From positions 4,216,001 through 4,280,000 of the forward strand of contig JAFBJZ010000781.1 of NCBI GenBank assembly GCA_016785225.1: DNA of 64,000 nucleotides, written 5' to 3'. A program made the translations under genes and the position numbers. Shown in pieces: positions 39,201 through 54,200 of the stretch (position 1 is the first letter of the stretch; the number at the start of each line of letters is the position of its first letter). Under the pieces are notes generated by a model. That model saw only the letters and a program-made list of their open reading frames with translations, had not been told where the DNA came from and did no database searches. The DNA is from Psettodes erumei. Taxonomy: Eukaryota; Chordata; Actinopteri; Pleuronectiformes; Psettodidae.

Positions 39201-42200
39201 TCTCTCTTGCCTTGTCTCAAAGTCCCTGAAACCTTCAAAGAATGTCTGCACAACATTTAATATTCATGACTGAATATGCAACAAGTGAACATAAAACAAC
39301 AGTTTAACACTCAAAAACACAGATCATCTCATTTCATTAAGACTATGTGGGCGTGGTTTGATCACCATTTGAGTGCACACCAGTTGCCATAATATTTCCA
39401 TTCAAATGTTGTTGACTACTAACACTAACAGTTTCGCTTCTTACAAATTTGTAACACTAGATTAAAATAGATCAGATGACAATTTGGGCCTGAGTCGGCC
39501 CTATATTTCACAAATAATGCGCATTCATCACCGCTCACACCTTTACTTTTTATTTCTCTGTCTTTTTCAGATAGGAGTGGAACATTGCATGAAATTCCCA
39601 GGTAAGGACTGGCTGGGTTATTTGAGTCCCCTTGGTCACGAACATTTTTCGTCTCATCAAACGCATGGAGCGTCATGCCTGGGTTACCTTAGTCCACCAT
39701 GGCTAATTAACGGCCAAGCTTCAAAATAAAAAAACTCGCAGCTGCATAAAACGCAGCACTCGTTCAGATACACTGTTCATTCTGGTCTAACTGGGGTTTG
39801 TGATTCATGCGTTTGTGCTCAAACATTCATTTGTCTTTTAAATTTCTGATCTCCCTTTCAAAAAATCCTGTTCTCTATTGTGTCTGCACTCTCTCTCCAC
39901 TCATTTACATATATGCAGAGAAGAAAAGCATCTGCCAGTGATTTCCGTCAACATCTTTCAATTACTGCATTGGGAGTAACTGATAGTTTCTCACCAGTGA
40001 CTATTTGGGTTAAACCCTCTTGAATCATATTGTCAGTGTCTTGAGTGTAAATACAGAATTTGTTATTTAACATTCACGGCCAATGAGCTGACAAATATTA
40101 AATGAGTACGTGCTGACACATTGACTGAATCAGAGCTTAAACAGTGTACTGCATTTATAAGGGCATTTATACATGCAGATATTAGTCATGTGTAATGGAT
40201 TCAGGAGTAAACAAGCTGATAGTGAAGTCCAACCATTTTAGCTATGGTATAAATCTGATATGCCAGCGCTTGCACAGCCATCTCAAAATCTAATCTAAGG
40301 TTAATCTAATAAACAAATCACACTCGACGCGGAGAACAACCTGCTTTACAAAGCAATTTTTCCTTCCGCTTCATTCACTTTCACGTCCAGCGCTGACTTC
40401 AGAGGGGAGGCTGCATATTAATTAATGTGTGTGTGTGTGTGTGTGTGTGTGTGTCATGCTTATTTTTTCTTGTGCCCTGTGGATCGCTTGCTGTATTTGT
40501 TTTTGGCATTTTGCTGCATTTTATTTTCTGCTACAATAACACGACGGAGGTCACAGAGAGCTGCTTCTATATATACAGAAGCATCTCTGTCTGACAACAG
40601 CTGATTGCTTTTTATTGTTTGAATCTTGCAGGGATTGGGTTTGGTCAAGGGAGTGCACGAATTTGTACGTGTTCATACAACTCAGTCTGAAAATATCAAG
40701 TATAAAATAAAATAAATTCTTAATACACATATCTTTTAAGAGGTGTTTAAGGGTGGTGCATGCCTGAGTGTTACGCCTACACTTAGGTTTGCTGTCTGTA
40801 AAGGCTTATCTTGTCCCTGTTTTGACAAGGCTTAAAGAGGGGGGAGGCAGTACATACAGGCAGTGTCACTCAAAAACTGAGTAAGGAGTACTTTTGTGGC
40901 AGTTCCACTAACAGGCCGAATGTCTACTTTTTTATTCCATGACTTGTGAGCTGGGCTGATAGGGGAAGGTCCTGCCACTTTGTACTGTCGCTCACCGGCA
41001 CAGTTCCTTGTGGGTTTACGGACAGTGGACCAATGCCCATTCTCACCAACAGGCTTAGTCCTAATTTGCGAAGCCCCGCCTGTTTCCCCCAGATAAACAA
41101 AGATGGGTGGAAGACAGGGGGAAACAAAGCTTTCTGCCACCCATCAGCACTGGTGCTGGCGTCCACGGTGACAACAGAACTTGGCTGTCCACGTTGATAA
41201 AGGCATATCCACGCACGGCGGGGAAGGCAACATCCCCGACAAGCCATGGCATTAGTCAAAAGCTGTACCTCTGTCACTCAAAATAAGAGGGGGAGCAGGG
41301 ATAATTAGAGAGGCCACACTGGTGCGTGGGATGAGTCCAACCTCAATGCTTTTCCAGAACTAATTACTGCAGGTAGGCTGATAGCTGCTCCATCAATTGA
41401 TAGATTTCAACAGTTGCAGAGTAGCACTGCACAGCGGCGTTGGCAGAGGTGCTACTCGTGATGAGACCCCAAGGGAGAGGTCTGACCTCCAGACAGCTCT
41501 AATAATGTTCTGTCCTACTGACGAGTAAGAGGCGCAATGGCAGACCACGTTAAGCTAGTCGTAATGACAAAACTGTATTGCACAGGTCAGCCATTTTGTT
41601 ATCAGCCAAGAACTGTCAGTAGGACTGAAGTCAGCAAGAGACAGGTGGTGTGGTGTTCACTCCCACGTCTCATCATTATCTTATCTCAGGCTGCCCTGAC
41701 TGAAATCGAATACATCACCTGGAATAAAGGCAGAGTCTGATCACGAGCATTCATGTTGTGCCAACAGGAAATCTCAAAGCACAACTCCATTATTTAAAAA
41801 AAAAAAAAAGAGAAACAACGGCATCTATGAATGAAGCTCGGATCCACTCACATTTAAAGTTGCTGCTTTTTCATCGCATAATGGGGAATTATGCAAATGA
41901 CAGATGACACAAAACATGGAAATGTACTCCAACTGATTAACCCTTTTTTATAATCTTTTCTGTAAATAACCACTGTAAAACATTTTCTTTGATTATACTT
42001 CTGGTGTAGCCCAAGAGATTAAAAACTTTTATTCAGTAAGACAGTAGAATACACCACCACAAAGCCCTGCCCTGTAATTGACAGATGCGTACAGAACTGT
42101 ACCTCTGATTGGGGGCGACGATGGGCACCCTCCACCCTTTGATCTGGCTGAGCTCCGTGTCTGACACCTCAATCTGGAGTGGGAGTCGCGGGATCCACAC

Positions 42201-45200
42201 GCTGAGCTCCAGCTGGGCGCTCAGGTATCCGTAGGTGAAGTTCACCATCATCTTCACCTTGCCCTTCATCTCCTTGCCGTTCACGAAAACATAGTCGCAC
42301 CTGTCTGACACCTACGTGGGAGGAGAGGGAAGGATTAACAGAGAGAGCATGTGGGTTGAGCTTCCCCGACGGTTGCGCGAGATGACTACATTGGGAATTA
42401 CATAGTGCAATATGCTGTACAGTGGAGAGTGTAGGCCAGGCCCTCCAAGTTGATTATAAGGCTTTACACTGCTGAGCTCTTGACTGATACAGTAGTCCTG
42501 TAACTACTTTGAACAAGATGAAAGCTTCTGGATCAGCTCCTCGCTCAGGAAAAGAGGGTGGAGGGCAGCAAGGACATCTTTGAACCTGAGGGAAAACGGG
42601 TTGTGGTCTGCTACATTTCAGCCTACAGCTAAAAGAAGAACCAACAGATGGACACTAGAAAAAAGAGAGCAGTTCTCTCTTGATAAAATGACCACACTCA
42701 AAGCCATCTGTTTCACAAATTGCTATACGAAAGGAATGTGCGGGGCCAATTTTGTCTCATCGAAAGATACAACTTCTTGTCGCTTTGACTCGCTCTCTTT
42801 GAAGCCCCCGATGCTCCTTCTTCTTTTTGCTTTTTCTTTCTACACGTCCCAGTGTTGGACTAACATCCAGAACCCTCTCTCCCCTTTTCTCTTTCAAAGC
42901 CTCTCGATATGGCTGTGCGACCGCTTCAAACACATAACATATGCAAATACACAAAAAGCCAGGAGGGGCATCCAAGCAGACACACACTCACACATGCAAA
43001 AATGTTTTTAACATAGATGCACAGTTTTTTTCTGGGGAATTTGTAAATCCTGTTGTTTCCAACCTCAAGCAGACGACCATGGCTGGAACCAGATGGAACG
43101 AGATGGTCTGGGGACACATCTTTTTTCCCACTTCCAAGTTATTTCTCTGCAGCGAGATAAAACCATAAACAGCCATTCATCACGAAGCGGCGGCAGGATA
43201 TCCTCTGTGACCAGGAAGAAACTTTGTGTACGTGTGACAGATTGTCTAGCTTTATGTGAACTCTCTCCACTTCACATCATCTCTGGGGTGAAGTCAGCAT
43301 TAGAGGTTCTTTGGTTTGTATAAATAAAAGCAGATATTTGCAGGTTTCCTGAGTTGGCTTTACACCCGGCGCTGTGTGGGTGCTTGCTGGCTGAACTAGT
43401 GAGCTTGTGGGAACTTGTGAGAAAGTCTTCATCAAAGCAGCCATGGACAATCTTCCAGTTAATCAGTTCTGGTTGCAGCCATATGGACAACAGCTGAATA
43501 TCCCTGGAAAGTATGTCCACACTGAGCAAGGTTTGCACCTCACACAGTCGGTGTTGGCGTTATCATTTGTATAATTATTGACTGTAACCACAATCTCTTT
43601 CTTAACCTAAACTAAGTGTTTGTCTAACTACTGTCTAACTATACCTTAAACAGAGCTAATTTTCTTAACCATAATCTAGACCCTTTACTTAAGTCAAGTC
43701 CCCAAAATAGACACAGTCTTTTTGTCACAGGAGCACCTGTAGTCATAAAAGGCTGGGTACCACTGGTTCCATCCTCCTTGGTTCATCTGTGTTCCTTTAA
43801 ATTTAAATTTTAATCTAAGAAGGGAATTGTTGGGATCTGTACAGCTGTCAAGCTAATGTAGGGGAGTAAAATCTGAATGTTTCCCTCTAAGATGTAAGTA
43901 GGAGTTCAAAGTAATATATGGTAAATACTGAATAAGTGAAGTGCGAGTACCTTAAAAATGTACTTAAATACAGTACTTGAGTAAATGTACTCAGCACTGG
44001 ACGTCAAAAATTGTAACAAACATATTCAACTGCACACACTGCCACCTTGAGACCTCTTCCCTTTTTCATACCTTATGTATGTCCACAGGCTGGCAATCTG
44101 TACCCCCCCCAGAAACCTGAACAACCTGCTGCAGGGCATCCTTCAAGGCTACATTCAAGGCTATAGCCAACCTTAAGAGAACTTCTGTTCAGGACTGCAC
44201 AAGCCCAGCATTTTCAAGTGGACGTATGCAGGATCAATGGATATTTGCTTTGGGTTTTACTGCCAATAAAGAGAACTCTTATAATAGCACCTTGCTCACG
44301 CACTAGTGCCGGAAGACACCGCAGCGTAACAGGGACTGACAGAGTTGCTTAGTGAAGGCTTTTGAACATTTCTCCAAGGGCAGCGTCACTCCCTTGGCTA
44401 CAGTCAGTCATGGTGCAGATTGGGCTCCATCAGGGCTCCCAGTGTGAGAGTGTGTTTGAACTGATAAAGATATCAGGAGTCCCTGCTCCTTATCAGCCCT
44501 TATTGTTAGGCTCCTTCTCTCTCACCACACTCAGTCTGCTGAGACTGAAGTGCCTTTGACAACCCCTTCATCTCAGACTTTTCTTGCAATTCAGGGTTCG
44601 GCAACCTGTCCACGCGAGTACTAGGTTGCCGTCTACATAACACCCGGGCTCCATGTTTGACCTTATCTAACTGTGACATGAATAATCAATAAAATGGATG
44701 CTGCAGGTGAATAATTTGAGGCTTTCAGTCTTATTTTTCTTGCAACGCACACAAAAAAAACGTATGAAGACAGTTTACCTTTATTTATAGTTGGGAAAGA
44801 ATGTGTAATGAGTCTGGGATTTATTAACATACAGCTCTGCTACAGTACGTCCCACGACAGGGAAATTAACTGCCTGCTGGCATTTCTTCAATCTATTCCC
44901 AAACAATTTAAGCAGAAACAATTATGGAAAACATGGCAGCTGACATCCAGCCATCTCAACACATTATACTGATGTGTTTATGTCTTCCTGCTGTGCTGTA
45001 TCATTGGCCAGCATAACTCCAAATCAATATTTAAACATATAAAGACACCCCCCACCCCCCAATTTAATCAGCAACCCCTTTAACCCCTCATCCACCTCTC
45101 CCAACAGGATGTGTGTTGCGGCAGACATGAGGGTGGGGCTGTCTCTGCGAGTTACACACTCGCCGTCATTCTGATTCTCAAAGTATCATAAACGTCCAAG

Positions 45201-48200
45201 AGGATCCACCGCCACATTAATCAGACACATTAGGCAGCTAACGGGAGAATACTTACAAAGGACATTAAGGCTGTCTCTGGATCGAGCAAAGGAAATTAAC
45301 AACTCACCAGACAGATACAGTCCACGGCAGATATGAGCGATGGGAGTAGGGAGCATGAAGGTGGGGTGAGCCTGTCTCTGGCTTGTACACAGAGTTGGCT
45401 TGACAGAAGCAATTAAGCCACTCAGACACCCACTCACTTCAGCGCAATGGGAAGGTCTGTACATATTCTAAAAGCCCCAGCTTCATGACAGCAGCGGTTG
45501 TAAGAGCCCACTCGTATGCGTGACCTTGAGTAGCCACAGTTCATGGCAAATATGAAAATAAAAAAAAAACTCCTTATGAAACTTATGAATGAGTGTGCTC
45601 TGCTGTGTTACTGCTGCTTTAAATATTCTGTTCGATGTGAGCAACAAGATAAATTCTGAAATATATGTTTGATGACAATATGAGGTATTGAAATATGTTA
45701 GTTGTTTGAATCTATTGAAAATATGTTTAAAATACAGGGTACGCAGAGAATGTCCAGACCTTCTCATTAAAGACCAAAAATTTGTGGAAAATTTAAAACT
45801 CCTGTTTAAATCACAACATTTTAAACCGGCATCATCCAATTTCATGGCCACTTGGGGGTGTGCACAGCAGTACGTGGCTCAGCCAGTCTCCTCTCTGCGT
45901 CTCCAAAGTGGGCGCGCACACATCAAACTCTACTAACTATGCATCAGTGCCTCAAACAACCCCACATCAAATAACTTCAACTAACACTCCAGTCTTTGAA
46001 AACGTCCTTGTAACGGCCCTTATCGCATTGTTTTTCTGCTGCATGTGAAGCTGTATAAGGAACAAAAATGTAAAGTAGAAGATGTCCTGCTGTCCTTCCA
46101 GAGATACCCAGACACACCGACAGCCATTACAGGCCATACAGCAAATCAGGCCAAGTAGATATCACCTGTCAAAAAAATAAATCCAGAAAAAGAAAATGTG
46201 CATGCAAAATAATGAAGGCAGAGACATATTTTTCCTATGAGTCAGGTGAAATTTGTTTCAACAAGCCAAATCTCCAATGAGGTTTCAAGAAAAAGCCCTT
46301 GACCCGAGGTGCTTCTTTTAAATTCCCTGCAATCATGAGGCCACGAGTGATTAGAAGCATCATTTAATGTGCTCGGTGATTCATTATTCAGGTTTAATGT
46401 CACTCTGTGTTTACTTATCACCAATTCCCTAGGACAAAATTAGATAAATTAGTCATGTTTACATACATGATCGCAAGCTATGATTAGAAAAAAACCAACC
46501 TGAGCAGCAGTGAGCACGTCGGACGAACGCTCTGAACTGGAGATCTCAGCGGCGGAGCTGTGGCTTTTATTGAAACATCTTTGACTGCAATTTAATTTCC
46601 CTCTGGAACTCACTTAACCATCCCTAACTCACGCATCAGACACGATAGAGTGGATCGATGTGGCAAAATATCCTCCTCTTCTTTAGTTTTGGATTTCGCT
46701 TCATTTTCGCTGGTTAGGGTACATTACTTGAGTTTGATTTACTCCATCCAGCAATCCTTTCTGATCTTGACAAATTCAGACAGGAAACATGATTGGAATG
46801 AGCCCTTGCCACAGTGGGGTGCTGATTCTCGATACTGAGCAGCCACTTGGAATTAGAAACAGGCCTCAGACACGTGTGGCTTTTTTTCCTCTCTGGATTT
46901 TCAATGACTTTTTCGATACATTATAAAGGAGTCACTGGGATTCAGGTGGACAGCAACTTCTTTTTTATATTGGAGAGCAAAGACACTGATACCACGGCTC
47001 AACTTTATAACACTGTAAGGGACTTCATTTCTATTGTGCCTTGTGCCCCATGTTTGAAAGGGGCTCTAAAAATAAAGGAAAAGTCACACAACACACACTT
47101 TCATGTGTGGAAGTGTGTGTTTGATATGCAGCGACAGTTCTTGTGTGTTCTTGTCGCTGTCAAGAACACACACTTTCATGTTGTTTGCTGTTGTTTGTTT
47201 CCTTTCCAGAGGATTTATATAGATGTGCTAAACATAGAAATCCTTCTTATCTGCCATATTTTTAATAAGTATTGATTTCACATAAGCTTTAATGCAGTGT
47301 CGGTAAAGCTCAACAATACCTGCATTGTGTCAGTCATTAAACGCATATTGGTAGTTAATCCTTTTTTCCAGTTTGATTTGGTATTTACTTTGTATTGCAT
47401 TGCCATTTAAACAGGATCCCCTTGCAAAACTGCTAGAAGTGTTTTACTATAAATGGACAATACAATGAACTTAGCATTCTAATTAATCAAGTATGAATCA
47501 ATTAAATCAATTAAATATATTATGCAGGCAACTGCATATACTACACAAAATACTTCTCTTTGCACTTGAACCTTCCCCCTCATATCAAAGCAACAATGCA
47601 CTCGTTCCTACTCACATGATCGTATTTGCACATGGCTTCACCTTGTCAACACGCTTTGTTCCTGCTGCCAGTATGAAATTTTTGTGAATCTATGCCAACC
47701 TTGGAAAAACATCACCAAAAACCTATTGGAAGAGATACAGAAGCTAAGTTCTCTCCTTCAGCGGTTAATCTTACTGACCTTGACCACATCTTCATCTGTA
47801 GAGCGACACTTGACTGAGTCAGAGACGTCAGTAACAGAGGCATCAATTCCAATGGTCACCACCTTTACCGGAACAGCCACCGTCTTCCCAGTCAGCACAG
47901 CGGTGTTCAAAATCTCTGAGTCCTGGAGACAGAAGGAGAGAGAGAGACAACTCATCACAGTACTGGTCACAGGCAGTACAATAACAGACTGTGACAATAA
48001 CTTCCCTTTGGGTATATGATGTTATAGAGCAAAACAAAACACACGTTTCAGCACATTCTCCTACAATACGGAGGAGCAGCCAACTTCAATAACTTGAGAA
48101 GTCATAAAGCATTTACTAACAAGCGTGTCCCAGCTTGGTTGATCTCTTTTTTGTGTCCCCTGGAAACACCTCCGTTATCGTCTGCACTACTTGGAACACA

Positions 48201-51200
48201 TTTCTGCATTTGGTTTTGTTTGGAGCACGTTTGCCTGTTATGGTGTGTTGTGCGTATTTACTGTGAATTGATGAATAATCTTTATTCATTCGCTCGTGTT
48301 TGGTATATTAGCATGTGTTTTCATAAGCCGCAGTGCATGGAGGCGCTATACTATGATTATTTTCGTGTGAATCATTTCCTTCTCTACTCAGACACATCAT
48401 CAGTCATGTAGTCACTGAGCGTTGGCAGGGTTGCTTCAGCTTTTATTCATGTTGTCTTGGACCCACAGTAAATTGAAAGCTCTTTTTGCAGTCTCAGTGG
48501 TGGTTGTGATTACCCTCTTTCCGTGCATGTGTAATTGTCTTGTAAATGCCAGGAGAAGTCCCAAACCTGACTTGTTTGGAAAGCACACCGAATGTCACTT
48601 CTACATTCAGTCATATGCGCGGCCCCTTTTTTCAGAGGCTTCCTCAAACCTTATGTTTTAAAGCTTCCCCTCCCAGGCAATAGCAGAGCAGTCGTGCTGA
48701 AGAGAACATTATGGATTCAGGGTCATAAATTTATGTATTTACAATAATAGGGCATTTTATGGATAATGGGTATTTCAGTCAGGGAAGCAAAATGATGCAA
48801 AAAAAAAAATCGAGAGATAAAATGCAAAACAAAAACTAAAAAGCAATCAGTACTGCAAAAATAAACAAGAAAGGTAACAAAATACTGTTATATGCTGTTT
48901 TGACATTCACCAACAAATTTCAATACAATGCCCTGCCCAACAAAATACATATCCATAAAATTATCTTATTTGAATCATTTAAACTCCATGGTTCATGGGG
49001 TTTAACCATAGATATCTCTGTTTTGCGAGATGTCTGGCTGTCCATCTGCTATTAATATTTAAATTGAAGTCAACCTTTCACATCACAAAATGTGTGATTT
49101 TAAATTAGCTTAGCCACACCAAATTGCATGCATTCTATTAGAATCAAGATTTGCTGATATTGTTGCATTTTTTCAGACTTCATTGTTAAAATCAGTGCAG
49201 TGTTCAAAGTGTCCAGATCTTAAAATAGACTGTAAATTGACCAGAAATGAGAAAGGAGGTTTACTAAATTTGATTAAACTAATCTGGGTGCTTTTTGATC
49301 TCTGGACTAAGACAAAGACTCTATCTAAAATTTTCTTCAAAATGTAACATGATATGTAAAGAGCACCAGTGCTCTAATTTGCCACTGGACTGCAGTTGAG
49401 ACAGTGTGACCTCAGTGGCCTGATGGCCCTGGTTCTTTATATTCAAAGGCAGAGCTTCATTAGTCTAAACAGAAATCTTAACCTTTCATTGTACATGCAT
49501 GCACACACACACCACTGTCACAGAAGATAATTGTGGCCATCTAAGATAGGTTTTGGGTAACTTTTGCTCTCTAGTCACCCATGCCCATTGGATTGTCTCA
49601 TCTGCACATTCAGCTCAAAGAGATTGCACTACAATTACACAGATTGCTATGTAACTCTGGACACCACAGTAAATAGCTGCCATCGAGGTCACAGTGTACC
49701 TCTCACTACTTCTACTGTATGACGAACATAGCCCTCTCGCTATTTGGGACCTGAAATGACTTCAGCTAATTGTACAGCATGACAAAAGTCTCTCATTGTA
49801 AGCTGTTTTCATTCTGCTCTTGGGATGCTCTCACACAAAAGCCTGGCACTGGTTTCTGCAATTTCTGTGGGCAGGAACCCCAAGACACCCTATTTTTTTC
49901 CCCCTCTCTGTATTGTAGCTTTGCCAGCACTAAAGGCATTTCTGCGTTATTCTATTGAGGAAGCAACTATTACTTTTTTCTTTTAACAGAGAAATCAAAC
50001 TCTGGAGTGATGTGTGTTCAATAAAATGTCAGATTCCTGTAGAATAATACTGCTAAACCTGACAAGTGCCGACAGGACCAATCTACAGCGTCTGTCACCA
50101 TATTCATGTGTATACCACAGTCACTATGGGAGCACACAAGACTTGTACACTGCTCCGTTAACTTGCTTTCCAAAGACTGTGTTTGTGAGCTCAAGAACCA
50201 TTCAAAGGAAGAGAAAAGGAGGATTAAGTGCGGCTGAAAGGAGCCTGGTCGTTTGTAAGCATCATTTACTGAGACCATTCAGCTTTGGAGTGAAATGATT
50301 ATTAGTTGAGCCAGGAGATACCAATGAATCACAAAAAACACTTAATCTTCAAATGAATTTCCATTATAATTTTATAGACTGTGACAGTGTTATATAGCAA
50401 TATAAACCCCTCACTCCCTGTGCCACCGACTTTGATTCAATTCCCCTTAAAATCGAGGGTTGCTGTAAATTAATTCTGTGTCTACTGGGATTCCTACCAT
50501 TTCCACAGGGTCGTCTGTAATACATGATGGGGTAAATGGTTGGGACCTGGTGAAAGCGGAAGCTAATGTTAGATTACAGCAGCTGGGGATGACCCAGCAG
50601 GTTGAGAGCAGCAGAGAGCAGGGCCTGGCAGTAATAAGCCACAGCAGGATCCCACAGTGATGCATCAATGGTTCACACAGTCAGACAAAGAGGGCGCAAT
50701 TAAACACAAAATGGAGACCAGTGGTGCACATCAGCAGTGTTCCTCAGTTAGCTTACAGTAGTGTGAACGGAGACGCAATGGGGCTTTTGAAATGTGGAAA
50801 AATGATTCTCTTGCATGATGAGAGCTTTTATTGTGGCCACAGATTAATGAGTTTCTTATTTGAGATCTTATATCCTTAATGGGTATTTAAAAAAAAATAA
50901 TTTTCTTTCAGCTCTGCACCTGCTTCGTTTTAGAGCTCCCATTTTAGAATATGCAAAGGTGAAATTTGTAGCAACTTGAATTTCTGTTTGTGGCTTGCAG
51001 CTCACAGGATGCTGCTAAATACCTAAATGACAAATGACAAAATTACACTTCATATAAACTGCTATATAGCCCGTGTCTGTTGCTAATGTGCTCATTTGTT
51101 CACATTTACGGTCTGTTCTTTCAAGATTAATGTGGCTGTGATTTATCAAGAGATAATCCATGACAGAGCCTGAATTTATCCAGAAATAACACACATGCAG

Positions 51201-54200
51201 AGTACAAAAGCAAAGGTTTGAATTCATATCTCAAAAATGCCTTAAATTTGATTTTAGGGCCCATCTACAATACAGATCCTCAAAATGATGAAGAATGTGG
51301 GCGTCACATTTAGGCCCCTGTCATTCCAGTTTAGTTTGTGCTCTAACTGGTGCTCATACAGTACACAGTGACCACGGAGCTTTTGAGAGCCCCAAGGATT
51401 TCAGGGCCCAGGCCACTTGCTCGCTGTGCTCAGTTGATAATCCAGTCAAGCAAATGTTGAGGAGTCTGTAGCGTACTAACATCTGAAACATGTAGACTAT
51501 CAGATGTAAGCATTCACTTGAAAGGGTGACACAGTGGCAGCATAAGCACTGAGCACTTATCTGAAAATAATACGCATCCTGTGAATAATAATTGAGTGCA
51601 CTCTATGGGTATAACATATAACACCTTAAAAAAAAAGGCCTCTTGTAAAGCAAGGCGAAAAAGGAAGCAGTCCTTTTTGCCACTCATGCCTTGCCAAAAA
51701 AAAGATGATAAGAATAATAATATTTGGTTATTACTTAACATGGAAATGCTTTAACAAAGAACACGAGAGATGGAAATACAATTGTACAAATGCGCTTATT
51801 TATAGTTTTAAAGAGGTTTCTTTGCATGCGGAATGCTTTGTAGTTCATTTGATTCTCAACTGTTGACACCAGTGTTTGCTCTTTACTTACAAACCAATCT
51901 GCTCCCTCAAGTCTCACAGATAGGAGTCTTTTTGTTCAATAATCTGTAGGAGAACTGCCTGTCTTCTTTATCAAGGATCTCTCTGTTAGCATTCCGCACG
52001 CTGCTGGGGCTGGTAATGTGTTCTGGGCCGTAATTTCTGCCCGTGTCTCGATTGGATCTGAAAATAAGTGAGATTTATAGTGTCAGCCTGAGTGACACAG
52101 GCAGCATGAGAAGTAGTCAAGCCGCCTGTCCTGGTGTTGCGATTAGCCTCTGCTTCTACCCTGCGCTAACACATCCACATTTTGACCCTCGCTATCCAAA
52201 CTGCAGATGACCGGGTCATGCAGTGTTGAGCTGGGGATTTTAGGGCCTGCATGATTCATTGTGCAGCATAAAGAAGAGAGGGTGGTAAACATAGTGCGTA
52301 TGCTTAGCGTGTTCACCTGCGCGTGGCAGCCCAACATTGTTATGGCCGCCTTAAAGCCAAGAGGCTGCCCAGATAAACCCAACAGCACAAGTCAGGGCAG
52401 TTAAAACCCTATAAGCCAAAACACCTAATCTGGTCTTTTTACCACCATGATTGAGTGTCACTGAGTCTCTTCATGATCTTCCATGTCATTTCAAGAGCAA
52501 AAGCATTAAGAAAAAGCCCATGAAATATCCCAATAGTCAACTAACCTATAGTAAATGAAATATTCATAGTTCTGACAAACATTTTCATCCCTTGGTGATA
52601 AAGTATGCGTACGTGTGAGGAAACTAAAATGGGAGTAGGGGGATAGTGAATAATATGCTGTAGACATTAAACGCCACTCAGACAGAGTCCAGAAGCTATT
52701 AAGCAGACTAAAAGAGACATGTCCTTTCATCAGCTCCACTCTGCACATTGTGCATTGCTCAATGTGGCACTTCCTCCCCTCTATTCCAGTGGGCGTTTAA
52801 TTGGCTCGAATCGAGAAACATGGAGGAGAGTGGGAATAAAGGCCTTGGTAGCCACCATGCAGAGCGATACATCACTGCATGACAGCGCATTGAAGTGGTG
52901 GGACGGTTGCGAAGCCAACACAGGGCCTTTTAATGAGGGTCCCTCTCTTGCTCCCTTCTCTTCACTTCTCCTCCCGCTCTCGCTCCTCCACGAATCAACC
53001 GGTTCCTCTCCTGTCCTCCCCTTACCCTTCCCCTTGTTTCTTCCCAGATGATGGGATGAAGGAGGCTGCAGTACGTGGCACATAAAGACCCATCTCCTCA
53101 CCGCAGTCATCCCTCACTGCCTCCTAAAACGCCTCTAACCGCTTTTCAACGGCAGCGCCCTGTCTGAGGAACATGCTGGTCAGAGATCTGATCTCCTCAT
53201 TACTGCTGGACGTGACTGGCCACGAGAAGATTAACTCTGCTGCTGCTTTGATGGCGGCCCCACTCCAAGAAGTGTCAGTTTAAAAGGAGAGGTAATGAGA
53301 GATCATGCTGCGGATCACATGGACACATTGACCTGGTGCGTCAGAATTGGCAGTTACGTCGTTGGCCACTTTAATAGGTATCTCATTTAGTCGTTAGAAT
53401 ATTATGGAAAGGACAATTCAAAGTATAAGTATAGTATAATACAAAGTGGCAATATGTGTATGAATGAGCTGAATTGTTTGGCAAATTACAGACAAGTGTA
53501 GGTTGAGACACATCGTATACCTACTTCTAAGACACACTATAGTCGTAGTTTATATTCAAGAAGATGTACAGCGTGGCCACTCTAATCTGGCATGTCTCAC
53601 TGTTACTGGACTGATATGAACCCTACCCACTGCTGTTTGCTGTGCTGCTGCTTCCTTTCCAATCCAAACTTCCTTCTTAAGTGCTAAACTTTTGGTTTAA
53701 TTGATTAACCACGCCCCTGTTTCCAGAAAAGCTTGGATAAAATAAAAATGTAAATAAAAACAGAATGTTATAATTTGCTGATCATTTAAACCAACCATTT
53801 AATTGAAAGTATCAGATAACATAGTAAATGTTGAAACTGAATGAAGATGAATGGAAAATATGTGCTGATTTTGAATTTGATGCCAGAAACACATGTTAGA
53901 AAGGTTGGGGGAGACTCCTTCTAAAATAAGAGAATAAAGCATCTTCTTACGAAATCTCTGACCTGAATTTGACTTTTGATGATTAAACCAATGTCACTGT
54001 GAGTCACTGAAGCTTCTCAACATATCGCACAGTGCCTACGTAAGAAGCGCTGCATAAACCTGGACATAAAGTCATGAGCTTAATGGACTCGGGTAGATAT
54101 ATTTATACTGTAGTGTTGGACTCAAACTTTAAAAAAAGGGCAGCCAATGACATATCAAGACCTCATACTTGATGTGAGCTGCTTAGTCAGTTATGTAAAG

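Larger units (their letters stand above)
37676..42102 (-). other. tmem132c intron 6
   Basis: 4.4-kb intron. It contains the repeat relic at about 37745-38010 and a GT microsatellite at 40425-40454. A polyA run of 13 A lies near 41796. Nothing else is recognised. Confidence 0.85.
42312..47778 (-). other. tmem132c intron 5
   Basis: 5.5-kb intron. It includes a repeat relic at about 43860-44001 and a fold-back with 17-bp direct repeats at 47090-47181. ORFs of 122-143 codons on either strand show no family resemblance or composition typical of coding DNA. Confidence 0.85.

Noticed and set aside
42580..43011. 143-codon plus-strand ORF
   Set aside because: No family resemblance, low-complexity Cys/Phe/Ser composition, lies inside a tmem132c intron without splice or promoter context.
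43560..43740. Tandem 'taacta / taacc' pattern as a telomere-like array
   Set aside because: The units are irregular and do not keep a TTAGGG or CCCTAA register.
45483..45851. 122-codon minus-strand ORF in tmem132c intron 5
   Set aside because: On the gene's strand but no TMEM132 similarity; exons 5 and 6 already join in phase, so an extra exon here is not needed. The sequence near 45740-45890 may itself be a diverged repeat.
46847..47275. 142-codon plus-strand ORF
   Set aside because: No recognisable domain, and it runs through the direct and inverted repeats at 47090-47181.
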